The notes under the pieces are model-generated. The model was not told the origin of the DNA. It was given only the letters and a program-made list of their open reading frames with translations, and searched no databases. 64,000 bases of DNA from Deroplatys truncata (lineage: Eukaryota > Arthropoda > Insecta > Mantodea > Mantidae), in assembly GCA_030765065.1 (NCBI GenBank), contig CM060977.1, positions 128,902,295-128,966,294 on the forward strand, written 5' to 3'. Below, piece after piece: positions 20,558-31,725 of the stretch. Each line of letters opens with the position of its first letter. Position 1 is the stretch's first letter. The position numbers and the translations under genes are program-made.

Positions 20558-20915
20558 GAGGGTGGACGATTTAAGTTGAGACTGTATAATATCTCCAAAA
20601 CAAAGCGTTGTAGAAAAATGTCTGGAATGCAGTTGCATGACATTATGGGGAAAAGTAAATACCACTAGTAGTGTTTTATTTGGAAGTCGTTCTTATGGTC
20701 ATTTTAGGGTTAATTTAATTTGACCCTAATAGTAAGCTCCCATTTAAAAAAAATTATATTGACCCTAAAATGACTAACATAACGTCCTACAAATAAAAGA
20801 CGACTAATGGCATTTACTTTCTCCCATAATAACAAGCAAGTTTTATCAAAGACATTTCTTTCTACAACGCTTAGTTTTGGAGATATTCTACAGTCTCAAC
20901 TTAAATGGTCCAGCC
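20558..20915. mobile_element. Fold-back MITE, short copy
   Basis: Termini agggtggacgatttaagttg and its complement near 20895-20914 begin inverted arms of about 160 bp each, so nearly the whole element can fold on itself. The centre has 'ttaatttaatttgaccctaa'. The same arms, with a larger interior, bound 58734-60032. It does not code. Confidence 0.8.
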
Positions 20916-21341
20916 AGTATAAACAAGTTCATGTAATTCAATCTATATAAATACCCGTCGTGCAAAAAATAGTATGAAACACACATTTGGTAAGCGGATA
21001 ACGGAATCTCAGAAACTGAGAAAACGAGGCGCCAAACTCTCCCCTCAATCTGTATCAAGTGCTTACCAAACTAGCATCGCAGTATGCCATCACTTGACGT
21101 CAATGTTGTGCTTTAACGAAATATACATATTTATTCATTTACATGTTTTCCACTTTAAGCGGTTTCCTCTCAATTCTCGCTTTCCAGAGATTCATATCCT
21201 CCCATTATCTATCTTCCATACCCCTCTTCATCATATAACCATATATTCCCTCATAAGATGTTCTTGCTCTTTCCCGCTTTCCTCTTCCTGGCTGCTTCCA
21301 ATCTAAGACTCGTTTAGGCCACCGCTCCTCCGACATCCGTT
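20916..21341. other. Unassigned DNA
   Basis: Pyrimidine-rich on the + strand at 21150-21300. No gene or repeat recognised. Confidence 0.3.
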
Positions 21342-21478
21342 GTACACAGAGCGCCAAAGAAAATCTTCGGCAGATTTTGTATCGTTTTCTGGTGTCTTTA
21401 GAAAAGAGGGGAGATTGGTGCCTTTCCTTTTTCTGGTGTTATTGGAACCAAAACACGTTAATTGTCTCAGAATCAGTC

Positions 21479-21583
21479 ATGCCGTATACTAGCGAAATTA
21501 CTCGTGGACATATCGTGGATATGTGGGAGGCTGGTCGCACTGTACAGCAATTGCAACGGCAGTGCATAGAAGTGTTTTTATAG
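21479..21583 (+). pseudogene. Tc1-like transposase N-terminal remnant
   Basis: Reads MPYTSEITRGHIVDMWEAGR then TVQQLQRQCIEVFL and a stop. It is the first helix-turn-helix of a Tc1-like transposase, equivalent to the remnant at 10741-10980. Beyond the stop, 'NIPGKWxxRSTFSSES' can be read in other frames before similarity ends. No catalytic triad is present. Confidence 0.75.
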
Positions 21584-21827
21584 TAAATTACTGCTAAAAA
21601 TATTCCAGGAAAGTGGTGAAGACGGTCTACATTCTCGTCAGAAAGTGGCCACATTACTTGCTAAATGCAAATTATTCTTTTGTTATAATTGACTGATGAT
21701 ACTTAGAAACCTGGGATAAATATGTATATGATTAATCAACATAATATTATAACAATAAAATTGAGTTATATTTTGGTCTATAATCCTGTTGTACCCCTAT
21801 GATCAAGCAATATGTTAGTAAAGATTT

Positions 21828-22012
21828 GCCGGCCCTCGTAGCCGTGGTCGCTGGAGTGGTCGCTCCGGCGCTCCGCCAAGCTGAGGGTCGCGGGTTCAAG
21901 TCCCGCCACGGGCATGGGTGTGTGTGTATGTGTATTGCGGAAATAAGTGGTATGAAAACAGTAAAACACAGTAGCATAAACTGGATGCCACAGGGGAACT
22001 TTTTTTAAAAAC
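21828..22012 (+). mobile_element. tRNA-derived SINE with target duplication
   Basis: The head 'gccggccctcgtagccgtgg' and B box 'gggttcaagtccc' show a tRNA ancestor. A (TG)n segment and a body ending in a T7 run (a polymerase III stop) and AAAAAC follow. It is flanked by aaagattt (21820-21827) and aaagcttt (22013-22020). Copy 1 of the host element shows the empty site 'agtaaaggtacattaacc', so the limits are well supported. Confidence 0.85.
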
Positions 22013-22639
22013 AAAGCTTTATGAACCAATTATAGTTTGAGTTAGAGGGGAAAACATGCTGCCTTATTTATTTATTATTTAGGTATGTTTGCTTCTATGC
22101 AGCAACAAGCATTAATACCACTGTGAGAATACAGTTCTGTTTATTTTTTGTGATAAAGCGCTCCCTGGCTATGTATTTAACGAACATCATTCAAGCTTTA
22201 ATTTGCTCCACCCCCCCGAAAATCTGACACTACACACACTATATTTCACTAATCTGAGGGCTCATCAAGTTTTCCCTTAGGTTTCCCTTCCAAAGGCGTG
22301 TCCTGCACTAGCGATAAGGTATGGGCTACCAATCACGATAAGAGGTCTGTATGACAAACTGAATGCACTGGTTCTACCTCTTTCTCTTTTAGCAATACGA
22401 TGGAGAGTGTAAACATATATTTAGTTTCGACGCCATTTTGTAACCTTTGTTGTGGTTATTGGTACAATTATTTAGCAATAGGAAAGACGCACCCTTGCAC
22501 CGTGGCCTAAAGCAACCAATGAAATGGCCATGGTTTCGCAAGGCTTCGTACACCGATAAATAATGTGACGTAGACGCGAGGGGCAGCGAAATTTTCTGTG
22601 GTGCTCTTTGTACATGTCCACATCATGGTACAGTTCTGT

Positions 22640-23468
22640 TTACTTTCTCTACTACGTATAGTAAGTAGGGGAAGTATCTACTGTATTCCACGCAAAAATT
22701 CGATACCGAGGTTTCACCGGAAATATATGTTTTGAGACCCCCTGAATCCAAAAAAAGCATTTTTGAAACATGTCCGTGTGTGTGTGTGTGTCTGTCTGTG
22801 AACAGCATAACTCAGAAAAGAACAGTCGGATAAACACCAAACTTGGTATTTAGGTTCAGTATCTTCCAGAGATGCGACACGAAGGTTTTCAAGAAAATCC
22901 CCCCACCCCAGATTATCCTCATTTTTCGAAAATTTTGATTTTCTCAAAAATGGATCTAACGATTTTGATTAAAATATCATATGTTTAAGATATTTTCATA
23001 ACAGATGAACTGTATATCCCGAATTTTCTGGGAATGTCTCCAAAAGTATTGTTCATTGTGAACAATTTTTGCATAACTGGTAAACCATAAGAAATAGACA
23101 AAATTTTACTGCACCAAAAATGTAGATCGGGTCAAAATACACAATTTATGTTCTATACATTTTTTGTTGACTGAACCATTTTCGAGATATTGCTTGTTAT
23201 TCCCTTAAATTTTCCAATACTTATACTTTTTCTCAAATGGGAATTCGTTATTCATTTTTTTGTCTTGGTAGTGCAAAGAGAATGGAATACTCCACATAGC
23301 AACCAGCTCTTAAAATATTTGACTATCGCTTAAAGCCTACCAATTCCCTTTTCATCCACAAGAAAATTAGCAATAAGATTAACATCTCGATATGTCGATT
23401 AGCATGAAGCATATCGAGAATAGTCTTACAAGAGTAGAGAAATTCATGTGAGTGTAACACATCAGATT
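22640..23468 (-). mobile_element. HINE-A copy, full length
   Basis: The + strand begins tactttctctactacgtata and ends gtaacacatcagatttt. It is close to the copy at 2819-3687 in sequence. The TG microsatellite lies at about 22775-22800. It starts 26 bp after the Tc1-like derivative. Confidence 0.85.
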
Positions 23469-23659
23469 TTCTGATGTTGTGTCTATAACGGTTTCTTGTG
23501 CATCCATTGCTTGTCTGATGTAGGTTTTCCTAACATGTTGCAATATGGATATTGTAAATTTGAATGCCATGTCTGCGTGTGGGCGACATACCCTCGGTGA
23601 TGCTTCTATCAAATCTGCCCTGCCCATTGATTTATGGAGGGCTTTTTATACTATAGGTA

Positions 23660-24060
23660 CTTGCTCCCACGCAACACATGACCAAATATGGAGAAATAGC
23701 TTAATTTGCATCAACTACTCACATGAAACCGAAGAAAATCCCTGGTGCTGAATTACGCAGCTCTATACAGCCTGTGTTGCACCATGTGAAGTAATAACTT
23801 TAGAAAGCAATGTAAGTCAACCTGGGTCGTACGTTACAATATTCTCATACTTACTTCTTCGAAGTCCATCCATTTCTGTCGCTAAAAGTATTTTCTGCAT
23901 GCTTACTTTTAATGTCCAACTTTCAGACCATATGTAAGTATACTTTCTATTATTATTTGTAAAATTTGTTGTTTGGTATTTCTCGTAAAAATCCTATTCC
24001 ATAAAACATCATCCAGGATTAATCGCTTTCCTAGCACAATTTACGCTACTAGCAATACAC
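23660..24060 (-). pseudogene. LINE reverse transcriptase C-terminal fragment
   Basis: On the - strand, starting near 24030, 'FTRNTKQQILQIIIESILTYG'-like pieces can be read across frames. An uninterrupted IWSESWTLKVSMQKILLATE and MDGLRRSKYENIV follow at about 23937-23840. This matches the '(Y)GSExWTLxxxxxxKLLATEMDxxRRS' block that comes after the polymerase domain of a widespread arthropod LINE. A trace of FGHVLR near 23670 fits the next conserved block. Frameshifts make it inactive. It is a different copy from the LINE at 4720-6888. Confidence 0.7.
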
Positions 24061-24266
24061 ATATTTTGGAAAGCAAGAATGTGTTTATATCTTATGCTTT
24101 ATCCATTGTACAAGAATGAATATATTTCATACGTTATTGGCAGAACATTTAATGTATGCAAATTACTTACACATGTGGCATTTTAATTCAAAATTATGAG
24201 TGATTATTGAGAAAATAAAAGATGAGATAGTTTTATCATTACGTTATTTCTGTCTGAACCACACAC

Positions 24267-24638
24267 GTACGGTACAAAGTTTCCTGTGGTCTTCGCCCCA
24301 GGTTCACTTTCCGGTGGCCTTTGCCCCCACGTTTGAAAATCAACGTTGTAATTTAATGTTTATTCAAATATTATATTTGTATGCCTCGGCTGCGCCAGTA
24401 GTAATTTGCGGAAACACGTATCACTTAGCAGGTGGTGGTGCGGCTAAAAAATGAAGGCTTGCACAAATTATAATAGTATTTAACTTCGCTTTATTAATCT
24501 TTCGCACGATTAAATAACACTTCACTGATATATCCTACTGCAGAGCTGTGAGATTGTTACTTGTGCTTTTTAACACGTAAGCCTCATTTTCTTCACGCCG
24601 TAATGAATTTTTTAAGTCTCATACTGAATACGTAACGG
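24267..24638. repeat. Dispersed repeat R370, copy 2
   Basis: Pairs with 19072-19443 in the same orientation. It also carries two primer-binding-site-like words on the - strand, 'aacctggggcgaagaccaca' and 'aacgtgggggcaaaggccac'. Similarity stops at 24638 where a HINE-B remnant begins. Confidence 0.7.
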
Positions 24639-24639
24639 G

Positions 24640-24843
24640 TGAGGAAACTTTCTTGAAAATCATCCTTGAAAGAGGCTGACTTAAATATCTGCTATCACAC
24701 TGACTTACTATTTTTGAGTTAATTCTATTCACATGTACAAGGAATCTTTTTCAAATATGCTTATTTTATTCAGGGAGTCTCAAGATGTGTATTTTTAGTG
24801 AAACAAATACTTCCACTACTTAGTAAGCAACAGAGAAAGTACA
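24640..24843 (+). mobile_element. HINE-B 3' end fragment
   Basis: Traces of 'tttcttgaaaatcatccttg', 'gggagtctcaagatgtgtat' and the final 'agcaacagagaaagta'. Strongly diverged. Confidence 0.55.
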
Positions 24844-25261
24844 AACGTAGTTGCGGGTAAATTTCCCAAAGTTTAATTTTCCAACAGGAGGGAAATCCAT
24901 ATCTGGCGAAGAGAAACAGGTCATTTTTTGGGCAAGAAAGGAGATGTTAAGCGCCAACTTTTTATGGAGAAGTTGAACGAAATCTATGCAATATTCGACA
25001 TGGAAACCTCAGTCGTATGGCTCAGCATACTGCTGTTAAATCTACGTCTGATCTAAACATCACAAAATTATTAAAGCTATAACAGTAAAAAAAATAGGTC
25101 ACTGCATGAACTGAAACCGCGTGATCTGCAGTTAGACCGCATCCCAGTAGCTGTTCATGGTGGTAAAACAGATCCACAGGCTAATTTTCTTTTCTGAGGA
25201 AGTCTGGTTTGTGGGGTTATGAATTCTCGAAATAGATGGTGGTTATCCGCTAGGCTAACAC
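24844..25261. other. Unassigned DNA
   Basis: Nothing recognised. Confidence 0.3.
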
Positions 25262-25562
25262 ATGAATTACATTCCACGCAAAAATTCGATATCGGCATTT
25301 CACAGAAAGGTCACTGAGTGGGTAAAAACAAGGATTTTCGGAATAAATACTGCTTGCGAAAGATTAAGATAACATTTTCGACTTCAAAATTCTTTTAGAC
25401 GGAACAGCTAGTTTGATTAATATAACATTTGCATGATGAATGTAATATAATTATTCTAATTTTCTGAAAATAGCCTCAAAAATGTCTTCTCAAGGGGAAG
25501 AAATATTTGCTTACTCTGAATCTTTATATAACTAAGAAAGCATTAAAAGATAACATCTCACT
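25262..25562 (-). mobile_element. HINE-B remnant
   Basis: Contains 'attccacgcaaaaattcgat', 'ggcatttcacag' and later 'aattttctgaaaatagcctc' in the order of a reversed HINE-B. Both ends are lost. Confidence 0.5.
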
Positions 25563-25658
25563 ATAGAAAGAAAGAAGGAAAAGACCTAACTTTGGTTAAA
25601 GCTTGGAATAGGACCTCGATAGCGTCAATATTCGGTGGTATCGAAGTATGTCTAATAC

Positions 25659-25967
25659 ATACATTCATCTTATGTAGGACTTACACCCCCCAGGATTTAC
25701 AAGCGGGTGCCTGGGGTCAGAGGCCCGTCGAGGAGCAGACACTCTCATGGAGTGATGGCAGAATGTCCAGGATGGGTGAAGGAAGTAGATGAAATGAAAT
25801 TACGGCGAAGTGGATGAAAGGAAAGGTGATGATGGAGAACCCGGAGAAAACCCGCCCAGACGCCGCTTTGTCCACCACAAATCCCACATGGGGGTCCCTG
25901 GGATTGAACCCGGGCCGCCTCGGTGAGAGGCGAGCGGTCTAACCACTCGGCCACGGCGCCGTCCGTC
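25659..25967 (-). mobile_element. tRNA-derived SINE with perfect 13-bp duplication
   Basis: The - strand head reads ggcgccgtggccgagtggtt, with a class-II-type tRNA A box, then 'cccgggttcaatccc' as B box. It is followed by a body with 'gcgtctgggcgggttttctc' and a tail ending near 'gtaagtcctacataagatga'. The sequence gtatgtctaatac is exact on both sides (25646-25658 and 25968-25980). The sharp boundaries and perfect duplication indicate a recent insertion. Confidence 0.9.
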
Positions 25968-25980
25968 GTATGTCTAATAC

Positions 25981-26470
25981 CTTGAGGTAAACCTTCGATA
26001 CTTTTAAACTTTTAAGTTTTACATGATTAAAAGTTGTTGCGTTTAACTTTGCTAGATAAGGAATTACAGACCACATTATTGCCTCTCACGCATCCCCAAA
26101 GAGCTGCTGGACTATAGTTTTTTATAGACTTTGACTGCGTTTACTGTAAGTAAATGTAACATTCCCTACGCTTGTGTGTAAATGTAAATATGTAAAGCAA
26201 TGGTATTCACGTAACATGCAGCGTTAACGTAGTTGTAAATGAAGGTGTTTCGGCTGACGCATTAAATCGCGTTTCTGCGATAGTCTGACTTGGTGACTCA
26301 CTCTCAGCCATTACATTTACCTATCCCGGCGACCAACATCTGTGAAACCACATAAACAAATCCGAACTCAAGGTGTGAGATAAAGTATGGCATAGAAATG
26401 TTTGCTATTTTTAGTTGAGTTTCATGTCCAATATGTATTATTTCATATTTTCAAGGTTACTGAATAAAAA
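25981..26470. other. Unassigned DNA
   Basis: No repeat or gene seen. Confidence 0.3.
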
Positions 26471-27272
26471 ATCTGATGCGTTACACTCACATGACTTTCT
26501 CTACTCTTGTACAAGCTATTTTTACAAACGCTTATTCTCCTTATGATTCATGTTAATCGAGATATCGAGATGTTAATCTTATTGCTAATTTTCTTGTAGA
26601 TGCAAGGGGAATTGCTAGGCTTTAAGCGATAGTCAAATATTTTAAGAGCTGGTTGCTATGTGGAGTATTCCATTCTCTTTGCATTATCAGGACAAAAAAA
26701 GAATAACGATTTCCCATTTGAGAAAAAGTAAAAATATTCAAAGATTTAAGGGAATAACAAATAATTTCTCGAAAATGGTTCACTCAACAAAAAAAATTGT
26801 GTACTAAAATTTTGTCTATCTCTTATGGTTTACCAGTTATGTAAAGGTCGTTCACAATGAAGAATACTTTGGCGACATTCCCAGAAAATTCAAGATATAC
26901 ATTTTATTTGTCAAAAAAGTAACTTAAATATAAGATATTCTAATAAAAATCGTTTGCAATTTTTGACAAAATTAAAATTTTCGAAAAATGTTTCATGTAA
27001 AGCGTAATCTGGGGTGGGGGTATTTTCTTGAAGACCTTCTTGTCGCATCTCTGGAAGATACTTAACCTAAATACCAAGTTTGGTGTTTATTCGACTGTTC
27101 GTTTCTGAGTTATGCTGTTCACAGACAGACCGACACACAGACACACACACGGACATGTTCCAAAAAATAGTATTTTTTTTATTCAGGAGGCCTCAAAACA
27201 TGTATTCCCGGTGAAATCACGGTATCGAATTTTTGGGTGGAATGCAATTCTTCCCCTATTTACTATAAGTAG
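26471..27272 (+). mobile_element. HINE-A copy, 3' tip missing
   Basis: Starts tctgatgcgttacactcaca with the gactttctctactc motif and runs to 'cctatttactataagtag', ending inside the terminal stem-loop. The following sequence is unrelated, so the inverted motif at the 3' end is absent. Confidence 0.8.
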
Positions 27273-27712
27273 TTGTGCTGTTATGTGTTCCTTTTATGTT
27301 TTGTATCTGTGTTATACATCCAGCCAGTCACTTTACGTTGCTTGTCCCCTTGCTTAACGCACTCTTTGGTGCTCTTTTTTTTCTCCTCTCTGGTTTGCTT
27401 ACGTGGCATGTGCTTTGGCCGTACGCGGTGAGTGGTGGATTTCTGTCGCATTGCAGGGATAGCTCTCTGCCCGGCAACTACTCATCCCGTTTGTGGAAGT
27501 TTTTTTTCTAATGGTATTAAGGAACGTCTTTTGGGATTATTTTGTGGATCGGCCTTATGTAAAGGTAGGCTTTGTTATCAGTTTTATATCTTGGTAATGA
27601 TGAGTGAATTTTGGGGCGGAAAACGTAATGTGTGTTTTAAAATACGAATACGTAAAGTGACTGGCTCTTGGAATTGTTCATATGTTTAGTGTGTTTTGGT
27701 TCTTTTCTAGCT
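27273..27712. other. Unassigned T-rich DNA
   Basis: The + strand is open in two frames for about 80 codons each, with hydrophobic, low-complexity content. I see no gene. Confidence 0.3.
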
Positions 27713-27991
27713 GAGTTATATTTTCAGTACGTGATTTTCAGTGCATAGTTAGTTTAAAATTACAGAAATTCTGTTGTGTTAATTATGAGAGCAGTAATTG
27801 CAGTTGAGTTATATTTTCAATACGTGATTTTCAGTGCATAGTTAGTTTAAAATTACAGAAATTCTGTTGTGTTAATTATGAGAGCATTAATTGCAGTTGA
27901 GTTATATTTTCAGTACGTGATTTTCAGTGCATAGTTAGTTTAAAATTACAGAAATTCTGTTGTGTTAATTATGACAGCAGTAATTGCAGTT
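27713..27991. repeat. Tandem repeat, three copies of 93 bp
   Basis: Units start at 27713, 27806 and 27899, each beginning gagttatattttcagtacgt and ending gcagtt. The units differ at only a few positions (for example cagtacg/caatacg and gcagtaatt/gcattaatt), so the duplication is recent or homogenised. Confidence 0.95.
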
Positions 27992-28997
27992 AAAACCCAA
28001 TCATGCTGAACTTTTGTAACCGAAAACGGTTGGGTTGTAAAGTACATCTAGCTCAGCTGGACTTTGAAGCTCACTGTTACTAGAATTTCATAAAAGTCTG
28101 TTTCGGTCTTGTTCAACATTCTTAGCAAGTCTTTGACTAGATAAACATAATTAAATATATTGGTCTGATGTTTATAGTGGCCTTGTTTTATAAACTTTCT
28201 AAATTGATTTTGTTTGTTGAATTTTTGGTTTTACTTAATTTTTCTGTATTTAAAACTTGCCTTTCTGCTCTGCTCAATTGGTTTTGGTTGGTTTACTATT
28301 TAAGCCATATTTGTTTTACAGTTATTCTTTTAAGGTTGCTTTACGGTTCTGGTTATTAATGTTTGTTTATTATTATCATTAAAGTACCCAAAAACAACTT
28401 ATCAATAGTAGTACATTTTTGAGAGTTCGGGTTTCCACTTTGTTTCCCCTACGGCACTCGTTAGGGCTTCCCTTTTCGCTTGGCCGGGGTTCCCTAACTC
28501 AGTCAAACCTTTCTTAAGCGTCTGCATGGTTTCACTGCCTTGCTCCAGTGTTGTGTTTTGGGAGAAACAGCGGAACCATTGCATCGTAGGGAAAGTAAAA
28601 AGTACTACTGGGATTTGCTTTTCTATGGATATAAGATTCTATAAAAGAAAATTTTCAGCACAAAATCTAGTTACATGGAAAGGGAAGCAAAGAAATTACT
28701 ATTCCTATTATTAATAATAATTATATCCTGGAATAACAATAGGGGATATTTATAACCCTTTTCATATCAAGATAAAAAGTTGCTTGCAATTGAAGAATGT
28801 CAGACAGGAATAATTTCGGAATTAGGATACAATACAAGCTTGGTTACAAGTGTTTTACACAAAGAACTACTAATAAGAATATAATTCAGTGAACAATCTA
28901 TTGCCTTTACATATTTTTATAAAATGAGCATTGGGTATCAGTATCGACAAATAATGGTATCGTTCCATCATTAGTTAAAACAATCTGCCAGGTGCAT
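27992..28997. other. Unassigned DNA
   Basis: The T-rich + strand has no clear gene. A - strand frame at 28402-28584 (ending in GETKWKPELSKMYYY) is GC-balanced and uninterrupted for 60 codons but not recognised. Confidence 0.3.
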
Positions 28998-29142
28998 TTT
29001 GCTTTATCTGCTACGTACTAGTCGGTAAAGGTAGAAGGCATAACGAATTGGCTTTAAAACCATACAGATATGGCAATAAAGCCCAAGGCTGAAATGCTCC
29101 GGAGCAATGACGGAAGCCTGTATCGAATAAGACAACACGAGA

Positions 29143-29379
29143 CTAGATGGCCACGATATGAATGCGTCTGACGGGAAGAGGAACTAAACGGTTACGAAAC
29201 AAATAGGCGGGGCATTGGAGTACAGTCAGGTAAAGAAAATATCCGTAGTTCCGAGTTCCATTTACTAGCGGGGCTAGATCTGCACATACAGCCGTTTTCA
29301 CTGCACGGCTGTTTATTTCTTTATTGCCTTGCCCCTCACTCCCCTTTGATCCCAAGCCTTGATTACAACACTGGCGCAT
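29143..29379 (-). other. Unrecognised 78-codon open frame
   Basis: The frame runs from MRQCCNQGLGSKGSEGQGNK to a hydrophobic segment GYFLYLTVLQCPAYLF and a basic end. Local GC content is higher than the flanks. There is no domain I recognise, no clear splice or promoter context, and a HINE-B remnant follows at 29409. It may be part of an unlisted repeat rather than a gene. Confidence 0.25.
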
Positions 29380-29499
29380 CCATCAAGCGCATCCATATCG
29401 TGGCGCACTAGAACCTACAGTAAGTTGAAGTATTGTATTCCACTCAAAAATTCGATATCGATATTTACGCACCCAAAAAGGATATGTTTAGAAAAAAAT

Positions 29500-29716
29500 T
29501 CATGTGTTACGCTCACACGAGTTTCTCTACTATTTTTACAAACGCTTATTCTCCATATACTTCATGTTAATCCGGATATCAAGATGTTAATCTTATTGCT
29601 AATTTTCTTGTAGATGCAAGGGGAGTATGGTAGTATTTAAGCGATAGTCAAATACTTTAAGAGCTGGTTGCTATGTGGAGTATTCCATTCTCTTTGCATT
29701 ACCGGGACAAAAAAAA
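29500..29716 (+). mobile_element. HINE-A head, outermost of the stack
   Basis: Reads catgtgttacgctcacacga and continues to 'ttaccgggacaaaaaaa', the first internal A run, where the next copy begins. Its remainder is either lost or merged with the end at 32217-32229. Confidence 0.75.
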
Positions 29717-29937
29717 TCTGATGTTTTACACTCGCATGACTTTTTCTACTCTTGTACAAACTATTTTTACAAACGCTTATTCTCCATATGCTTAATGTTA
29801 ATAGAGATGTTGATCTTATTGCTAATTTTATATAGGTACAAGGGGAATATGGTAGGCTTTAAGCTATAGTCAAATTTATAAGAGCTTGTTGCTATGTGGC
29901 GCATTCCATTCTCTTTGCATGTCCAGGACATAAAAAA

Positions 29938-30791
29938 TCTGATGTGTTACACTCACACGACTTTCTCTACTCTTGTACAATCTAATTTTACAAACGCCTA
30001 TTCTCCATATGCTTCATGTTAATCGAGATATCAAGATGTCAATCTTATTGGTACTTTTCTTGTAGATGCAAGGGAAATATGGTAGCTTTTAAGCGATAGT
30101 CAAATATTTTAACACTGGTTGCTATGTGGCGCATTCCATTCTCTTTGCATGTCCAGGACATAAAAAAAAAATGAATAACGCATTTGAAAAAAGTATAAGT
30201 ATTGGAAAATTTAAGGTAATAACAAGCAATATCTCGAAAACGGTTCACTCAACAAAAGAAATGCATATGACATAAGTTGTGTATTTTAACGCGATCTACA
30301 TTATTTGTGTAGTAAAATTTTGTCTATCTCTTATGGTTTACCAGTTATGCAAACGTTGTTCACAATGAAGAATACTTTTGGAGAAATTCCCAGAAAATTC
30401 GAGATATACATTTCATTTCTCATGACATTATGTTAAACATATGATATTTTCATCCAAATCGTTAGAGCCATTTTTGAGAAAATTAAAATTTTCGAAAAAT
30501 GTTCCATGTAAAGGGTAGTCTGGGGTGGGGGGATTTTCTTGAAAACCTTCGTGTCGCATCTCTGGAAGATACTGAACCTAAATACCAAGTTTGCTGTTTA
30601 TCCGACTGTTCGTTTTTGAGTTATGCTGTTCAGAGACACACACACACACACACACACACGGACATGTTTCCAAAAATGCTTTTTTTGGTTTCAGGAGGTC
30701 TCAAAACATGTATTTCCGGCGAAATCTCGGTATCGAATTTTTGGGTGGAATGCAATACTTCCCCTACTTACTATACGTATTAGAGAAAGTA
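29938..30791 (+). mobile_element. Complete HINE-A copy, inner insertion 1
   Basis: Starts tctgatgtgttacactcaca and ends 'cgtattagagaaagtaa'. A pure (CA)n run lies at about 30635-30658. It interrupts the copy at 29717 at its first A run. Confidence 0.85.
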
Positions 30792-30874
30792 AAAATGAAT
30801 AACGAATTCCCATTTAGAAAGAGTATAAGTATTGGAAACTTTAAGAGAATAATAAGCAATATCTATAAAAAAAT

Positions 30875-31725
30875 TCTGATGTGTTACACTCACATGACAT
30901 TCTCTACTCTTGTACAAACTATTTTTACAAACGCTTATTCTCCATATGCTTCATGTTAATGGAGATATCGAGATGTCAATCTTATTGATAATTTTCTTGT
31001 AGATGCAAGGGGAATATGGTAGGTTTTAAGCGATAGTCAAATATTTTAACGCTGGTTGCTATGTGGCGCATTCCATTCTCTTTGCATGTCCAGGACATAA
31101 AAAAAATGAATAACGAATTTGAGAAAAAGTATAAGTATTGGAAAATTTAAGGGAATAACAAGCAATATCTCGCAAACGGTTCACTCAACAAAAGAAATGT
31201 ATATGACATAAATTGTGTATTTTAACGCGATCTACATTTTTCGTGTAGTAAAATTTTGTCTATCTCTTATGGTTTACCAGTTATGAAAAAGTCGTTAGTA
31301 ACGAAGAATACTTTTGGAGACATTCCCAGAAAATTCGAGATATGCATTTTATTTGTCATGACAATATCTTAAACATATGATATTTTAATCAAAATCATTA
31401 GAGCCGGTGTTGAGAAAATTAAAATTTTCGAAAAATGTTCCATGTAAAGGGTAGTCTGGGGGGGATTTTCTTGAAAACCTTCGTGTCGCATCTCTGAAAG
31501 ATACGGAACCTAAATACCAAGTTTGGTGTTTATCCGACTCTTCGTTTTTGAGTTATGCTGTTCACAGACACACAGACAGACACACAGACACACAGACATG
31601 TTTCCAAAAATGCTTTTTTTGGATTCAGTGAGTCTCAAAACATGTATTTCCGGTGAAATCTCGGTATCGAAAGTTTGGGTCGAATACAATACTTCCCCTA
31701 CTTACTATACGTAGTAGAGAAAGTA
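30875..31725 (+). mobile_element. Complete HINE-A copy, inner insertion 2
   Basis: Starts tctgatgtgttacactcaca and ends 'tatacgtagtagagaaagta'. This is one of the best copies for the terminal stem-loop. The microsatellite is (CACAGA)-rich at 31565-31597. Confidence 0.85.

Larger units (their letters stand above)
21342..22613 (+). mobile_element. Tc1-like derivative, copy 2, split by a SINE
   Basis: Termini gtacacagagcgccaaagaa and 'ttctgtggtgctctttgtac' are inverted and match copy 1 at 10029-11155. The interior aligns with copy 1 throughout, apart from a 185-bp SINE at 21828-22012. The only coding trace is a transposase start at 21479. Confidence 0.8.

Noticed and set aside
30591..30959. Open frames with long His-Thr or Gln-Thr runs across the window (for example 12373-12624, 30591-30959, 44190-44564)
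   Set aside because: They are HINE microsatellites read as CAC/ACA codons. The same peptide words recur in every copy, and none has selection-like features.
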